Source: Shewanella loihica PV-4 (GTDB taxonomy: Bacteria > Pseudomonadota > Gammaproteobacteria > Enterobacterales > Shewanellaceae). From it: a DNA stretch of 64,000 bases. The position numbers and the translations under genes were made by a program. Of the stretch, positions 36,155-45,075 are shown piece after piece. The stretch covers positions 744,001-808,000 of the forward strand of contig NC_009092.1 of the NCBI RefSeq assembly GCF_000016065.1, read 5' to 3'. Position 1 is the stretch's first letter. Each line of letters starts with the position of its first letter. The notes under the pieces are model-generated. The model was given only the letters and a program-made list of their open reading frames with translations. It did not search any database and was not told the DNA's origin.

Positions 36155-36817
36155 CTATTTGTGCTCGACGGCCAGGTAGTTGATCAGATCGATCAGCTCA
36201 CCCAGGGTGCGGATCTGGCTTAGGTTGACCGCATATTTATCGTTAACGATAAAGGTGGGCACACTCTGAATGCGGAACTCACGCTGCTGGGCGCGCCACA
36301 GGTCGAGCTTGCCACTGACCGTCTTACCATCGGCGATCTCGTCATACTTGCTGATGTCGATCCCCTGATCGGCGAACACCTTCTTGATGTCGTCGCGGGT
36401 ATTAATAGCAGGTTTCTCATGGGCACTATGGTCGTGATCATGGCTGTGTCCGTGGCCGCCTTGCTCGCCCTGAATGGCGCTAAACATGGCGTGGACCATC
36501 TTGTCTTCGATGCCCAGCTCCTGGATCACCCCAAGTGAGCGCATCACCTCTGTACCTATGTCTGAGTTCATGAAATCTACATGCTTGCTGTCGAAGCTCA
36601 CTCGCTTGTCCAGGTTGGCCTTGATGTCTCCCAGGAACTGAGTCTCCATGTTGAAGCAGTTGTGGCAGTAGAAGGAGTAGAACTCAGTCAGCTTGGGGCT
36701 GGCACTGGGGGCCTTGTCAGACACCGTCATGAAGTGTTGTCCCTCGACAAACTGGGCGGCAAAACTGGTGAGCGGCGCCACGGCTAGGGTCAGGGCGAGT
36801 GCGATATGTTTAATCAT
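36155..36817 (-). CDS. DsbA-like thiol-disulfide protein with His-rich loop
   Basis: This exported thioredoxin-fold protein has 220 residues from the ATG of MIKHIALAL, which follows AAGGA. The signal peptide ends TSFA. The active site is FYCHNCFNME with C51 and C54, so CHNC in place of the CPHC of E. coli DsbA. The cis-Pro loop is SVPTF. An insertion at about 117-135 carries seven His interleaved with Gly, Ser and Asp (GHGHSHDHDHSAHE), a likely metal-binding loop within the helical domain. It probably oxidises thiols in the periplasm, but the changed dipeptide suggests a different redox potential or substrate. Confidence 0.9.
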   Translation of the reverse strand: MIKHIALALTLAVAPLTSFAAQFVEGQHFMTVSDKAPSASPKLTEFYSFYCHNCFNMETQFLGDIKANLDKRVSFDSKHVDFMNSDIGTEVMRSLGVIQELGIEDKMVHAMFSAIQGEQGGHGHSHDHDHSAHEKPAINTRDDIKKVFADQGIDISKYDEIADGKTVSGKLDLWRAQQREFRIQSVPTFIVNDKYAVNLSQIRTLGELIDLINYLAVEHK

Positions 36818-37001
36818 GATGATCCTTAAATTGATAGCGTCGTTGTGCAATCAATGGCTAACGTCAATCGACAATAGGGTTAGCCTAAATGCCAAAGCTT
36901 AATTATGACTGAAGGCGCAGTGAGAAACAGTGGCCAGAGTGTGACCTGAGCTGAAGTTCTGCGTTTTGTTTGTCGGTAGAAAGGGCGGATCTGTGACTGG
37001 G

Positions 37002-37661
37002 CTAGCGGGATTCTCTCAGTGTCTGCCAGGCCTCGCAGACCCGCTTAAATTGAGTGGCGTCGCCGCCGTCACGGTCGGGGTGCCATTGCAGGGCCAATTT
37101 TCGCCACTGCTTGCGTATCTCTCTGTCGCTGGCGTCTTGGGGCAGCTCGAACACCTCAAGCGCCTGACGCTTGGGCAGGGCGTTGTGGCTGGTGCCGATA
37201 TAGTCCTCATAGCGCTGCCAGAAGGATTCCAGCATCTCCTGAATGATATCCGGGCAGGTGTCGTAGTGCTGCCAGTCCTGATAGTAGCTTCTTAGGGCGT
37301 CATCCTGACTCAGCTGGCTATCTAAATTGCTGGGAGGGATGCGAAAGATCTGTATCTCCATCGCCCTGACCTGCAGGTAGCTGCCGGGCAGTAGCATGGC
37401 CTGTAACTCGAACAGGGCGTTCATCAGCAGGAAGTTCTGCTTAAACAGGGCCTTCTGTGGGTCTGTGTCCAGCGCGCGCATCAGGCCTTTCTCTTGTAGG
37501 GCGGCGGCCAGGTGATGCACCTTCCAGCTACGGTTGCTGCGCTGCAGCAGGGTGAGGAGCGGCCAGATGAGCGGGTTATCGCCTTTGATGGCGAAGCATT
37601 GGCTGGACGATGAGGCGTCTTGCAGCCTGGCGGCTGTCGGGGTCGATTTGGCAAGAAGCAT
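37002..37661 (-). CDS. DnaJ-related protein with C-terminal J domain
   Basis: The protein has 219 residues. The N-terminal two thirds resemble the DNAJ_related domain (PNLIWPLLTLL-type start, SWKVHHLAAALQEKGL near 45-60, and LMNALFELQ). The last 60 residues form a J domain with the HPD tripeptide at 194-196 in LQWHPDRDGGD. J domains stimulate DnaK-type ATPases; here the domain sits at the C-terminus with no Cys-rich or substrate domain, so it probably recruits Hsp70 to a specific client. The ribosome binding site is weak. Confidence 0.88.
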   Translation of the reverse strand: MLLAKSTPTAARLQDASSSSQCFAIKGDNPLIWPLLTLLQRSNRSWKVHHLAAALQEKGLMRALDTDPQKALFKQNFLLMNALFELQAMLLPGSYLQVRAMEIQIFRIPPSNLDSQLSQDDALRSYYQDWQHYDTCPDIIQEMLESFWQRYEDYIGTSHNALPKRQALEVFELPQDASDREIRKQWRKLALQWHPDRDGGDATQFKRVCEAWQTLRESR

Positions 37662-37823
37662 ACAGAGAGTCTCATCCGTGACTGGCGATAATTTCTACTA
37701 TGACAATGGAGAAAATAGAACGCAAGTCTTATTGGTTAAGCCTGGGCTTGTCGGGCCAGCAACCAATGAAAAGGCGATGCATGGCATATGCATCGCCCTA
37801 TGGCAGATCATGAGTTGAGACGC

Positions 37824-38477
37824 TTAGATCTCGGTGAAGAGCGTCTCGATAGGCAGGCGCGACTTAGGCAGCTTGGCATTAAAGTCATCCTCGCTGTGAT
37901 AACCCAGGGCCACCACCACAGAGGCGGCGTAGCCTTTGGCCGGCAGCTCCAACACCTGGTTGAGCTTAGTGGCGTTGAAGCCTTCGATTGGTGTAGCGTC
38001 GATGTCCAGCAGGCTGGCGCCCAGCAGCAGGTTACCCAGCGCCAAGTAGACCTGCTTCTCCATCCAGTGCTGGCTGTCTTTCAGCTCGATTCTGTGCATG
38101 TTGGCGAAGAAGGAACGACCATTGTGCTGGCCCTGTTTGGCGGCTTCGTCGGCGAAACGGCCATCCGCATCTTCCTGCTCGAGTACCTTTAATAGGTGGG
38201 CCTCATCCATGTTTGTCTTAGTGCAGAGCACCAGCACGTGGGAGGCGTTGAGGATCTTGGCGGTGTTGAAGGCGAAGTCGCTGGTGGCCTCGGCAATCTG
38301 CGCCTTACCTTCTTCGGTCGAGGCGAGCACGAAGTGCCAAGGCTGTGAGTTGGTCGACGATGGGCTCATGCGAAGCAGCTGCTTGATCTCCTCGATCTTG
38401 TCGTCGGCGATCTTTCGGCTTGGGTCGAATGCCTTAGTGGTGTAGCGCTTATTGGTGTAGAAACTGAGTTGTTGCAT
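37824..38477 (-). CDS. nfsB: NfsB-type oxygen-insensitive NAD(P)H nitroreductase
   Basis: This FMN enzyme reduces nitroaromatics, quinones or dihydropteridine by two-electron steps. I took the ATG of MQQLSFYTNKRY (217 residues, equal to E. coli NfsB), which has AGGA at good spacing; an ATG 9 nt upstream overlaps that site. FMN-binding segments SPSSTNSQPWHF near 41-52, QEDADGRFAD near 102-111 and LPKSRLP near the C-terminus match NfsB closely. It stands alone. Confidence 0.95.
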   Translation of the reverse strand: MQQLSFYTNKRYTTKAFDPSRKIADDKIEEIKQLLRMSPSSTNSQPWHFVLASTEEGKAQIAEATSDFAFNTAKILNASHVLVLCTKTNMDEAHLLKVLEQEDADGRFADEAAKQGQHNGRSFFANMHRIELKDSQHWMEKQVYLALGNLLLGASLLDIDATPIEGFNATKLNQVLELPAKGYAASVVVALGYHSEDDFNAKLPKSRLPIETLFTEI

Positions 38478-38795
38478 GACAAGCATCCTGTGATTGAGTC
38501 GATTCTTTATGTCGATTCTTTATGTCGAGAGTGAGGCTGATTCTACGTGACTCTTTCACCGATAAAAACAGAGGAAAGTCACATATACTTTCAAAAATAT
38601 ATTGATAATAGGCGGTCGCCAATCTGCAGAGGCCATTATTATCGTCTAGGTATAATCCTTAGCGATTGCTCAACGGATAGCAGTCGCATAAGTTAAGCTA
38701 ATTACCTGACAAAAAAGATGATTTATGCTTAACTTTCAGGGCTGTTATCTTGAGTCGAGCGCTCCGCCCGACTCGCCTACGCCGGAGAAGAAACC
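38478..38795. other. 318-bp intergenic region with a 13-bp direct repeat
   Basis: GTCGATTCTTTAT is repeated at 38498-38510 and 38511-38523 directly upstream of nfsB, with a third partial copy. GTGAC and GTCAC elements around 38548-38574 are inverted. TATAAT at 38651-38656 could be a -10 for the next gene. I see no gene. Confidence 0.45.
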
Positions 38796-39626
38796 ATGGC
38801 TTTTCGAATCGATTCATCCATCATCGCCTGGCCCCTGATGGGGGCATTGCTGAGTGCACCCGCCATGGCCCTGGACTGGCGCCTGGGCATAGGCGGACAC
38901 GACTACTATGTGGATGAGGCCGACTCCCACACCTTAGGTGCTGGGGTGAGTATCGGCCTGACCCATCTTACCGAGAGTGAGATCAAGCTTACCGGCGAGC
39001 TGAATATCTTCGTGGATCATGATGTGGACGAGCTCGACCCCGACCATATTCCCGTCTGGTTTAGCTCTTACTACAGTGCCAGTGGCGACCTCTTCTCGCT
39101 ATCCCAGCATTCTCGTCTCTTTTGGGACATAAGCCTGGGGGGCAAGCGTAATACCGTTAGCTCGGTGGAGAAACAGGTCAGGCTGTTTCCGGCCCTGGGC
39201 TATGGCTACCAGAGAGAGGGTTTTCAGGCCGACGTTAAGCTGGGAGGCGGTTACTACTTCCTTGAGATCGACGACGATGTGCCGCGCATGCGTGGCTATG
39301 ACAGGGAAGATTTCCAGAATAAGACAGGCGCCTATACGCTGGCCGCGGCGACCCAGTTTGCCCTGGGCAAAGATTTCGATCTGAGCCTGGCGGCGCAGCA
39401 GTGGCACGATGGCAGCGATTGGCTGGAGAACCAGCTGGAGGCGCGCCTCAGCTATGACGCCGACCATTGGTCATCCAAGAGTCAGCTCGTCTTCAGCGTG
39501 AAATATAATGAGTATAATCTGGACCCCTATGCCAGGGTGCCCGTGGACTCGCCGGACTATCTGCCAATCCTGCCCTGGAACAAAGATCTCTTCGTCAGAG
39601 TCTATTTCGACATGCCCTGGGGTTAA
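38796..39626 (+). CDS. Outer-membrane beta-barrel protein of unknown function
   Basis: The precursor has 276 residues. A signal peptide ends MAMA (residues 23-26) before LDWRLGIGGHDYY. The mature chain alternates hydrophobic and polar residues with many Tyr, Trp and Asp, and ends VRVYFDMPWG, consistent with a 10- to 12-strand barrel. I do not recognise a family. GGAGAAG precedes the ATG. The next gene is 171 bp away, beyond an 18-bp tandem repeat. Confidence 0.75.
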   Translation: MAFRIDSSIIAWPLMGALLSAPAMALDWRLGIGGHDYYVDEADSHTLGAGVSIGLTHLTESEIKLTGELNIFVDHDVDELDPDHIPVWFSSYYSASGDLFSLSQHSRLFWDISLGGKRNTVSSVEKQVRLFPALGYGYQREGFQADVKLGGGYYFLEIDDDVPRMRGYDREDFQNKTGAYTLAAATQFALGKDFDLSLAAQQWHDGSDWLENQLEARLSYDADHWSSKSQLVFSVKYNEYNLDPYARVPVDSPDYLPILPWNKDLFVRVYFDMPWG

Positions 39627-39690
39627 GCATAGTTGCACCTTAGATAGAGATGCGTAACTGTGCTAGCGGCAGGGGTTTTCTACTCATGAT

Positions 39691-39780
39691 GGCTTTGCCG
39701 CGAGTAAGGGCTTTGCCGTTAGTATAGGTTTGGCCGCTAGTATAGGTTTGGCCGTTAGTATAGATTTGGCAGTTAGTAGA
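39691..39780. repeat. 18-bp degenerate tandem repeat, 5 copies
   Basis: Five units of the type GGTTTGGCCGTTAGTATA run head to tail in the gap before the EEP hydrolase gene, ending 17 bp before its GTG start. The copies differ at 1-5 positions. The array fills the place where a promoter would be expected. Confidence 0.9.
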
Positions 39781-39797
39781 GGCGTAGAGGAGGGGAC

Positions 39798-40871
39798 GTG
39801 ACCCAAACGTCAGCAGCGGCGAGCCAGATACGGATCGCCAGTTTCAATCTGTACAACTTCATCGCGCCGCCCGACGCCTATTACGATTTTAATAACATCT
39901 ACACTCAGGCCCAGTGGCAGCAGAAATGTGACTGGATAAGGCGCTATCTGGCGAGCCATGACCCCTGCGTCATCGGCTTTCAGGAGGTGTTTTCGATAGA
40001 AGCATTGCAAGCCCTGCTGGCCGAGGCGGGTTATCCCTATTTTGTTACCGTCGACAGACCCGAGGTCAGCGACGACTTCATCTATCGCCACCCAGTGCTG
40101 GCCTTGGCCAGCAAGTACCCCATCCTTAGTTATGAGCCATGCGACATAGATCAGACGGTCGCCAGCGTCATGGGGATCGCCCCCGGCTTTCAATACAGCC
40201 GCCTGCCCTTGAGGGCGACCATAGCGCTGCCGCATCTTGGCCCCTGCGACTGTTATCTGGTGCATTTTAAGTCCAAGCGGGCTCAGTTTGACCCCGAGTT
40301 AGCGGTGACGCCAGACTCGGGGAGTGAGCCGGCGGCGTCCCAGAGCGATAGCCTGACCATTGAGAAGAGTGAAGCCCTGTTTGCCATCGAGGCGGCGGCC
40401 AAGTGGGCTTCTTCGCTGATACGCGGCAGTGAGGCGAGCCTGCTGCGAGTCGCCATCGCCAGGCGCCGTATCGATACCCGCTATCCAGTGATCCTGATGG
40501 GCGATTTTAACGATAGCCTGGCCGGTGGCGTGCTGTCGGCCCTGGTGAGTGAGGATAGTCGCCTGCTTGGGGTCTTGGGTGAGGAGGCGTTTCAGGACTA
40601 TCGTCTGCAGGATGCCTACCTGCTTCATGAGCGCTCCGAGTACAGCCCTACCTCGGTGGCGCGGGCCCCGACCCACTATCACCTTAATCGCGGCGAGGTG
40701 ATCGACTATATCCTGCTCTCCAACGAATTCGATCCCCATAATCATCAGTGTCTGGCACAGGTGAGTCAGTATCACACCTATGATAGCCACCTGATCAATC
40801 CGCAATATGATCGCGACAGCCACAGCACAGATCACGCCCCCGTGATGGTCAGCCTCAAGATCAGGGAATAG
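39798..40871 (+). CDS. Endonuclease/exonuclease/phosphatase (EEP) family hydrolase
   Basis: This 357-residue protein starts at a GTG behind GAGGAGGGG. It has the EEP signature blocks: IASFNLYNF (residues 13-21), GFQEV with the metal-binding Glu (near 61), LMGDFND (near 233) and STDHAPV with the catalytic Asp-His (near 346). There is no signal peptide. DNA or phosphoinositide-type phosphodiester substrates are possible; the family alone does not decide. Internal LVHFKSKRA is the usual conserved strand. Confidence 0.88.
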   Translation: MTQTSAAASQIRIASFNLYNFIAPPDAYYDFNNIYTQAQWQQKCDWIRRYLASHDPCVIGFQEVFSIEALQALLAEAGYPYFVTVDRPEVSDDFIYRHPVLALASKYPILSYEPCDIDQTVASVMGIAPGFQYSRLPLRATIALPHLGPCDCYLVHFKSKRAQFDPELAVTPDSGSEPAASQSDSLTIEKSEALFAIEAAAKWASSLIRGSEASLLRVAIARRRIDTRYPVILMGDFNDSLAGGVLSALVSEDSRLLGVLGEEAFQDYRLQDAYLLHERSEYSPTSVARAPTHYHLNRGEVIDYILLSNEFDPHNHQCLAQVSQYHTYDSHLINPQYDRDSHSTDHAPVMVSLKIRE

Positions 40872-41060
40872 GGCGAGGTCCAAAGAGGCAAAATGTGGGC
40901 TATATTCTTGTTTTACTTGTGGGATTAATTAACACTATCGGCTATATTTTGCTCAGACTAGGTGGTGAGGCCTAAAGCAAAGATTCTGTTTTAGCGTTTA
41001 ACGCTTTGGGCCTTAGTCGGGTTATCGGTACGCACTTACACACGCTGGGAAGGAAAAGTT

Positions 41061-42194
41061 ATGGACAATGAAGCCAAGGCGCAGCAGCGCAAAGAGTTTA
41101 TCGGTAATATGACGGAGTCGGCGATTCGCATCGGCCTACTCGCCATCTTAGTGATCTGGACCTACGACATAGTGCGGCCCTTTATCGTGCCCGCCCTGTG
41201 GGGGGCCATCATCGCCGTCGCCCTGATGCCTTTGACCCACAGGCTGGAGCGTATGTTAAAGGGTCGTCGTGGCCTGGCCGCGACCCTTATTGCCCTGGTG
41301 GGGATAGCCCTATTGGTGACCCCTTTCGTGGTGGTCTCTGGCTCCATCTTCGAGGGGGTCTCCAACACCCTTAAGGTGCTGCAGAGCGGCGAGATCCACC
41401 TGCCAGAGCCGACCCAGCGGGTGGCAGAAATTCCCATCATAGGCGAGCGCCTGTTTGAGGTGTGGCATAACATCGCCAGCAACCTGGAGAAGGCGATATT
41501 GCACTTCCTGCCAGAGATCAAGGCGGGCTTCTCGGCGCTGGCCGGAGTGATAGGCAGCAGCCTGGCAACCCTGGTGATGTTTATCATCTCGCTACTGATC
41601 GCCGCCGGCTTCATGGCGAACTCAGAGCAGTGCGCAGCTGCCATGAGTAAAGTGGCGGTGCGGGCTGTCGGCCCCAATGCCCACGCCTGGACCAGTCTGA
41701 CCGCCGCCACCATACGCAGTGTGCTCCTCGGGGTGGTCGGTGTCGCCTTCATCCAGGCCATGCTTATCGGCTCGGCCCTGTTTGTCTTCGGCCTGCCCGC
41801 CGCCGGACTGCTCACCCTGGTGGCCCTGTTCCTGGGGATCGCCCAACTGCCGGCGCTGATCATAGTGCTGCCCCTGATTGGCTATGCCTACTCCTCCATG
41901 GAGGGTACCTCGGCAACCATCTTCAGCGTGTGGATTTTCCTCGGCGGCATCTCGGACAATATCCTCAAGCCTATGTTGATGGGCCGGGGCGTGGATGTGC
42001 CCATGCCAGTGATACTGATAGGTGCCATCGGCGGCATGCTGTTTGCCGGGATCATCGGCCTCTTCCTGGGCGCCGTGGTGCTGGCCATCTGGTATGAACT
42101 CTTCATCGCCTGGCTAAATGGCGGTGAGCCCGAGGCGGTGTTGGCTCAGGCGGAAGCGCCTGAGTCACAGCGCGATGTCGAGGCGGCGGAGTAG
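41061..42194 (+). CDS. AI-2E family permease (YdiK/PerM-like)
   Basis: The protein has 377 residues with about eight membrane helices in the pattern of the AI-2E/UPF0118 family. It starts ESAIRIGLLAILVIWTYDIVRPF (first part ESAIRIGLLAILVIWTYDIV) and has the conserved LGIAQLPALIIVLPL (near 256-270) and GGISDNILKPMLMGRG near 295-310. Family members export small molecules or ions; the name does not prove AI-2 transport. GGAAGGAAAAG marks the start. The next gene follows 4 bp after the stop codon. Confidence 0.9.
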   Translation: MDNEAKAQQRKEFIGNMTESAIRIGLLAILVIWTYDIVRPFIVPALWGAIIAVALMPLTHRLERMLKGRRGLAATLIALVGIALLVTPFVVVSGSIFEGVSNTLKVLQSGEIHLPEPTQRVAEIPIIGERLFEVWHNIASNLEKAILHFLPEIKAGFSALAGVIGSSLATLVMFIISLLIAAGFMANSEQCAAAMSKVAVRAVGPNAHAWTSLTAATIRSVLLGVVGVAFIQAMLIGSALFVFGLPAAGLLTLVALFLGIAQLPALIIVLPLIGYAYSSMEGTSATIFSVWIFLGGISDNILKPMLMGRGVDVPMPVILIGAIGGMLFAGIIGLFLGAVVLAIWYELFIAWLNGGEPEAVLAQAEAPESQRDVEAAE

Positions 42195-42198
42195 GTCT

Positions 42199-43119
42199 AT
42201 GCTGGATGCCGTCTGCCGGGTCGAGGGCCAGGCCGAGAAAACCTATTCTGTGTTTACCTTTCAGCGCCTCAGCGAGCAAGAGATAGAGGCGCTGCGCCAG
42301 CAGCTCTATTGCCCCGTGTGTGACGGCAAGGCCTATTTTCGCAAGGCCTCGCGTGACGGCAAGGCCGCCTGTTTCGGCTCTCGCTATCATCAGGTGGACT
42401 GCAGCGAGTTTAATCCCTCGGCCAGTCGCAAACAGGAGGAGCAAGATGCCCTGGAGGTGAATCAGCAGCTGCTGGAGAGTGACGCCCTGAAGATAGACTT
42501 CAGCATGCCGCTCAGGCGTAAGAGTCAACCAGCGCAGCAGGCTCAGGCCAAACAAGCTCAGGCGGATGGCGTGCAGAGCCCCAAGGGGAGTTATCTCGCT
42601 GAGGCTAATTCAAGAGCCGAGACTAAAACCGAAAATCAAGCCGAGCCCAAAGCTGAATCAGAGCACCAGTCGAAGGGCTCGCCAGAACCTAAGATAGCCG
42701 CCCAGGGGCTACAGAAACTTCTCCACAGTCTGTTGCGGGGCAGCGATCTGGCCAGCTCAGATCTCTGGGTCTATACCGACGACAAGTATCGCTGGCGGGC
42801 CAAGAACCTGTTCGTCAACTTTGCCGATGCCGAGCCCAACGAGCGTCACGCCCCACGCATGTATTGGGGTACCATCTCCCACGCCGACAAGGCGCTGCTC
42901 TGGCTCAATCCCGCCGACTGTAAGGATGTGGGCATCCCCATCGAAGAGGTGAAGGACGAGCTGTGTAAGAAATACGATATCCAGCAGCGGGAGGATCTCG
43001 AAGGCGCCGGTATCATTCTCTTCGGCAAATGCTTCTGGAACAAAGACAAGACCCGCAAGATCATCCAGCTGTGGAATAAGGACCTTAGTCGGCTGCATCT
43101 GGTGAAGGCCGAGGATTAG
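42199..43119 (+). CDS. Zinc-ribbon protein of unknown function
   Basis: I placed the start at ATG 42199 (MLDAVCRVEG, 306 residues) with GGAG upstream; a longer frame would overlap the permease by 77 bp and looks non-coding there. Residues 38-68 carry CPVC (C38, C41) and C58, H64 and C68, a probable zinc site. The middle (about 95-170) is Gln/Ala/Lys/Glu-rich and low in complexity. The C-terminal domain (about 170-306) is globular and Trp-rich, with a conserved-looking GIILFGKCFWNKDKTRKIIQ (20 residues). I do not recognise it. The 4-bp gap suggests operon membership with the permease. Confidence 0.75.
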   Translation: MLDAVCRVEGQAEKTYSVFTFQRLSEQEIEALRQQLYCPVCDGKAYFRKASRDGKAACFGSRYHQVDCSEFNPSASRKQEEQDALEVNQQLLESDALKIDFSMPLRRKSQPAQQAQAKQAQADGVQSPKGSYLAEANSRAETKTENQAEPKAESEHQSKGSPEPKIAAQGLQKLLHSLLRGSDLASSDLWVYTDDKYRWRAKNLFVNFADAEPNERHAPRMYWGTISHADKALLWLNPADCKDVGIPIEEVKDELCKKYDIQQREDLEGAGIILFGKCFWNKDKTRKIIQLWNKDLSRLHLVKAED

Positions 43120-43122
43120 GAG

Positions 43123-43150
43123 GCGTTTTGCATTGCAAAGCGCATTTTCT
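43123..43150 (+). terminator. Terminator after the zinc-ribbon gene
   Basis: GCGTTTTGC (43123-43131) pairs with GCAAAGCGC (43135-43143) with one G-U pair, followed by ATTTTCTT. Confidence 0.7.
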
Positions 43151-43310
43151 TGACGCCGCCTGAGCTTTCCCCTCTGCTAAGCATCGTCAAATCATATTAA
43201 CAACCCTTGCCGATTGAACCACTTGAGTGGCTTTCTCATGGATTGGTACGCCTTATGCTCAGCTAGGTTATCGAACCAGATACCTCAATTTTGAGGATAA
43301 GGAGTCGGCG

Positions 43311-43514
43311 ATGAGGTTATGCAATCAAGCTCCCCTGCTGGGATTTGTGGTCAATCGGACCCTGTATGCCAGCAGCGAGGCCTACCGGCAACGTATCGAT
43401 TATATCTGCAAGTTAATGCGTCTGGCGGGTGCGGACAGGCGCCAGTCTGACAAGGGCCAGGCAGACAAAGGCCACACCCGACGTGAGCGCCAGGCCAGCC
43501 TGATAAAGCGTTAG
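43311..43514 (+). CDS. Small hypothetical protein
   Basis: A 67-residue frame from an ATG preceded by AAGGAG at ideal spacing (MRLCNQAPLLGFVV). A longer form from 43227 is possible. It has one hydrophobic patch and a strongly basic tail (RRERQASLIKR). Its stop overlaps the end of the convergent EamA gene by 4 bp. No family is recognised; it could be a chance frame. Confidence 0.4.
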   Translation: MRLCNQAPLLGFVVNRTLYASSEAYRQRIDYICKLMRLAGADRRQSDKGQADKGHTRRERQASLIKR

Positions 43515-44452
43515 AGCTGTGAGGAGACCCTGGCTCTTCGTCGGGCCAGCAGGGTATCGCCCCACTGAAACAGGCCGAGCCCCGCCAGCACCAGGCCGGC
43601 ACCTATCATCAGGGTCTGGGAGATCTGCTCATGATTCACCATTGCGCCTAGGGCCATGGCAAATACCGGGGTGATCAGTGTGACCAGGGCGACCGTGCTG
43701 GCGTTGAGGTGCTGCAGAATATAGAAGTAGCCGATGAAGCCTATCAGCGATCCGAAGATCCCCAGGTAGAAGATGGCGGCGATGGAGCGCGTCGACCAAG
43801 TATCCACCGGCAGGCTGGCATCGAATATCAACCAGGCCAGGGCAAACAGTGGGGTCGAAAACAGCAGGGCGCCGACCGTGCTGGCGATGGGGTGAATCGC
43901 CAGATCCACCGTCTTGATCAGCACGCCGCTGAGGCTGAAGAGAAACACGGCAAAGAGGATCAACACCAGGCCTATCCAGGTATCGCTGCCCAGGGCGAGC
44001 TTAGCCGAACAGACCACGCCCAGGCCGCAAAATGCCAGAATGAGCGCCATGATCCGCATGGGGCTGAATTTAGGTTCGTTTAGTAATCGCTGTGCTAACA
44101 GGCCTGATACCAGCGGGGAGAGGCCGAATAGCAACGACATGGTGCCCGAGGCCAGATAACGGGCGGCAAAATAGCTCAGCAACATGCCGCCCACTATGCC
44201 TATGGCCGAATAGGCGTAGAGCTTGAAGGCGGTGCGATGCCAGGGCAGGCGTATGCTGCTAAAGAGGATGATCAGGCTGCCAATGATTAGGGCGATCACC
44301 ATGCGCGAGAGTACCGCCATGGTGGGATGTACCGTCTCGCTGCTCCAGACGATCCCCAAGGGGGTGGTGGACCAGATGAGCACCACGGCCAGAAACGAAA
44401 CAGGCACCAGACGCGGCAGTTGAGCTGCGTCGGCTTGAGTAGGGGAAGACAT
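43511..44452 (-). CDS. EamA/DMT-family permease
   Basis: This inner-membrane protein has 313 residues from the ATG of MSSPTQADAAQ and ten predicted helices, arranged as two EamA repeats of five. It has the typical first-repeat segment FAARYLASGTMSLLFGLSPL (20 residues) and the second-repeat segment LNASTVALVTLITPVFAMAL (20 residues). The family exports amino acids or other metabolites; the substrate is unknown. A TTG start 21 nt further upstream is less likely. Confidence 0.88.
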   Translation of the reverse strand: MSSPTQADAAQLPRLVPVSFLAVVLIWSTTPLGIVWSSETVHPTMAVLSRMVIALIIGSLIILFSSIRLPWHRTAFKLYAYSAIGIVGGMLLSYFAARYLASGTMSLLFGLSPLVSGLLAQRLLNEPKFSPMRIMALILAFCGLGVVCSAKLALGSDTWIGLVLILFAVFLFSLSGVLIKTVDLAIHPIASTVGALLFSTPLFALAWLIFDASLPVDTWSTRSIAAIFYLGIFGSLIGFIGYFYILQHLNASTVALVTLITPVFAMALGAMVNHEQISQTLMIGAGLVLAGLGLFQWGDTLLARRRARVSSQL

Positions 44453-44633
44453 GCTAGCAGGGCCCTGGTACAAAAATAAGCAAAGAGTGATAGAGGCGAT
44501 TTTGACCCAGTTCGCACTGGAAAGCTATGGCCATGTGCGGCCTTGAGAAAAATTTATGATGGGCGGTTTATGGTAAAAGGCTAAAGGGGATGCAGGCCGA
44601 GTCGGATCTTTGGTTTCGACTCATTTCTTGGTG

Positions 44634-44849
44634 TCAAACGCAGGGGCTTAAAAAGTCAAAAGGGGCATTGCCCTTCAGCATATGCCCCTTTTGTTGTTGG
44701 CGTTTGTATGACCCTTTGCCTTTCTTGGGTTTCTCGACGCGCATCTTAAACAGTTCGCTGGTGACTATCGCCTGTAAGGCGTTGTCCTTGATGACGCCAC
44801 GGCCGCTCTCGTGGGGAGCGTGCCCGTTGCGGCGCGATTGCTTGCTCAT
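44634..44849 (-). CDS. arfA: ArfA, alternative ribosome-rescue factor
   Basis: ArfA rescues ribosomes stalled on mRNAs without a stop codon by recruiting release factor RF2, as back-up to tmRNA. The 71-residue reading starts at the ATG of MSKQSRRNGH, preceded by AAGAGG. The core GVIKDNALQAIVTSELFKMR (20 residues) and KKGKGSY (42-48) match E. coli ArfA closely. A terminator-type hairpin lies inside the coding sequence, over codons for about residues 53-65, before the stop. In E. coli such a hairpin makes the arfA mRNA itself a non-stop message that is normally tagged by tmRNA, so ArfA appears only when tmRNA fails. Confidence 0.93.
   Translation of the reverse strand: MSKQSRRNGHAPHESGRGVIKDNALQAIVTSELFKMRVEKPKKGKGSYKRQQQKGHMLKGNAPFDFLSPCV
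44650..44692 (-). terminator. Terminator hairpin inside the arfA coding sequence
   Basis: On the minus strand, AAAAGGGGCAT (44692-44682) pairs with ATGCCCCTTTT (44668-44658), 11 bp around a 13-nt loop. GAC and then TTTTT (44654-44650) follow. All of it lies before the arfA stop codon at 44636-44634. Termination or RNase III cleavage here would give a message with no stop codon. Confidence 0.85.
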
Positions 44850-45025
44850 GATTTTTCCTCTTACTATCAGTATTAAACTGCCTGTATTGTCGTGCCTGAC
44901 TCTGTCAGGCGGCGCAAGACTACTTCTTGATTGCTTAAAAAGCAAACAGTATTTTATCACAGATTAGTAAATAATGTTTTTGCTTTTGATTCAGTTGTTT
45001 ACGTCTAAGCGTGTTGGATGGAATA

Positions 45026-45066
45026 GGGTTGACCCCTACCTCAAAGAAGAGGGCAAGGGTCAACCC
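45026..45066. repeat. 10-bp inverted repeat after rbsK
   Basis: GGGTTGACCC (45026-45035) and GGGTCAACCC (45057-45066) are perfect inverses around 21 nt, just downstream of the rbsK stop. There is no T tail, so it may be a weak or Rho-aided terminator. Confidence 0.5.
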
Positions 45067-45075
45067 CAAAGCTTG

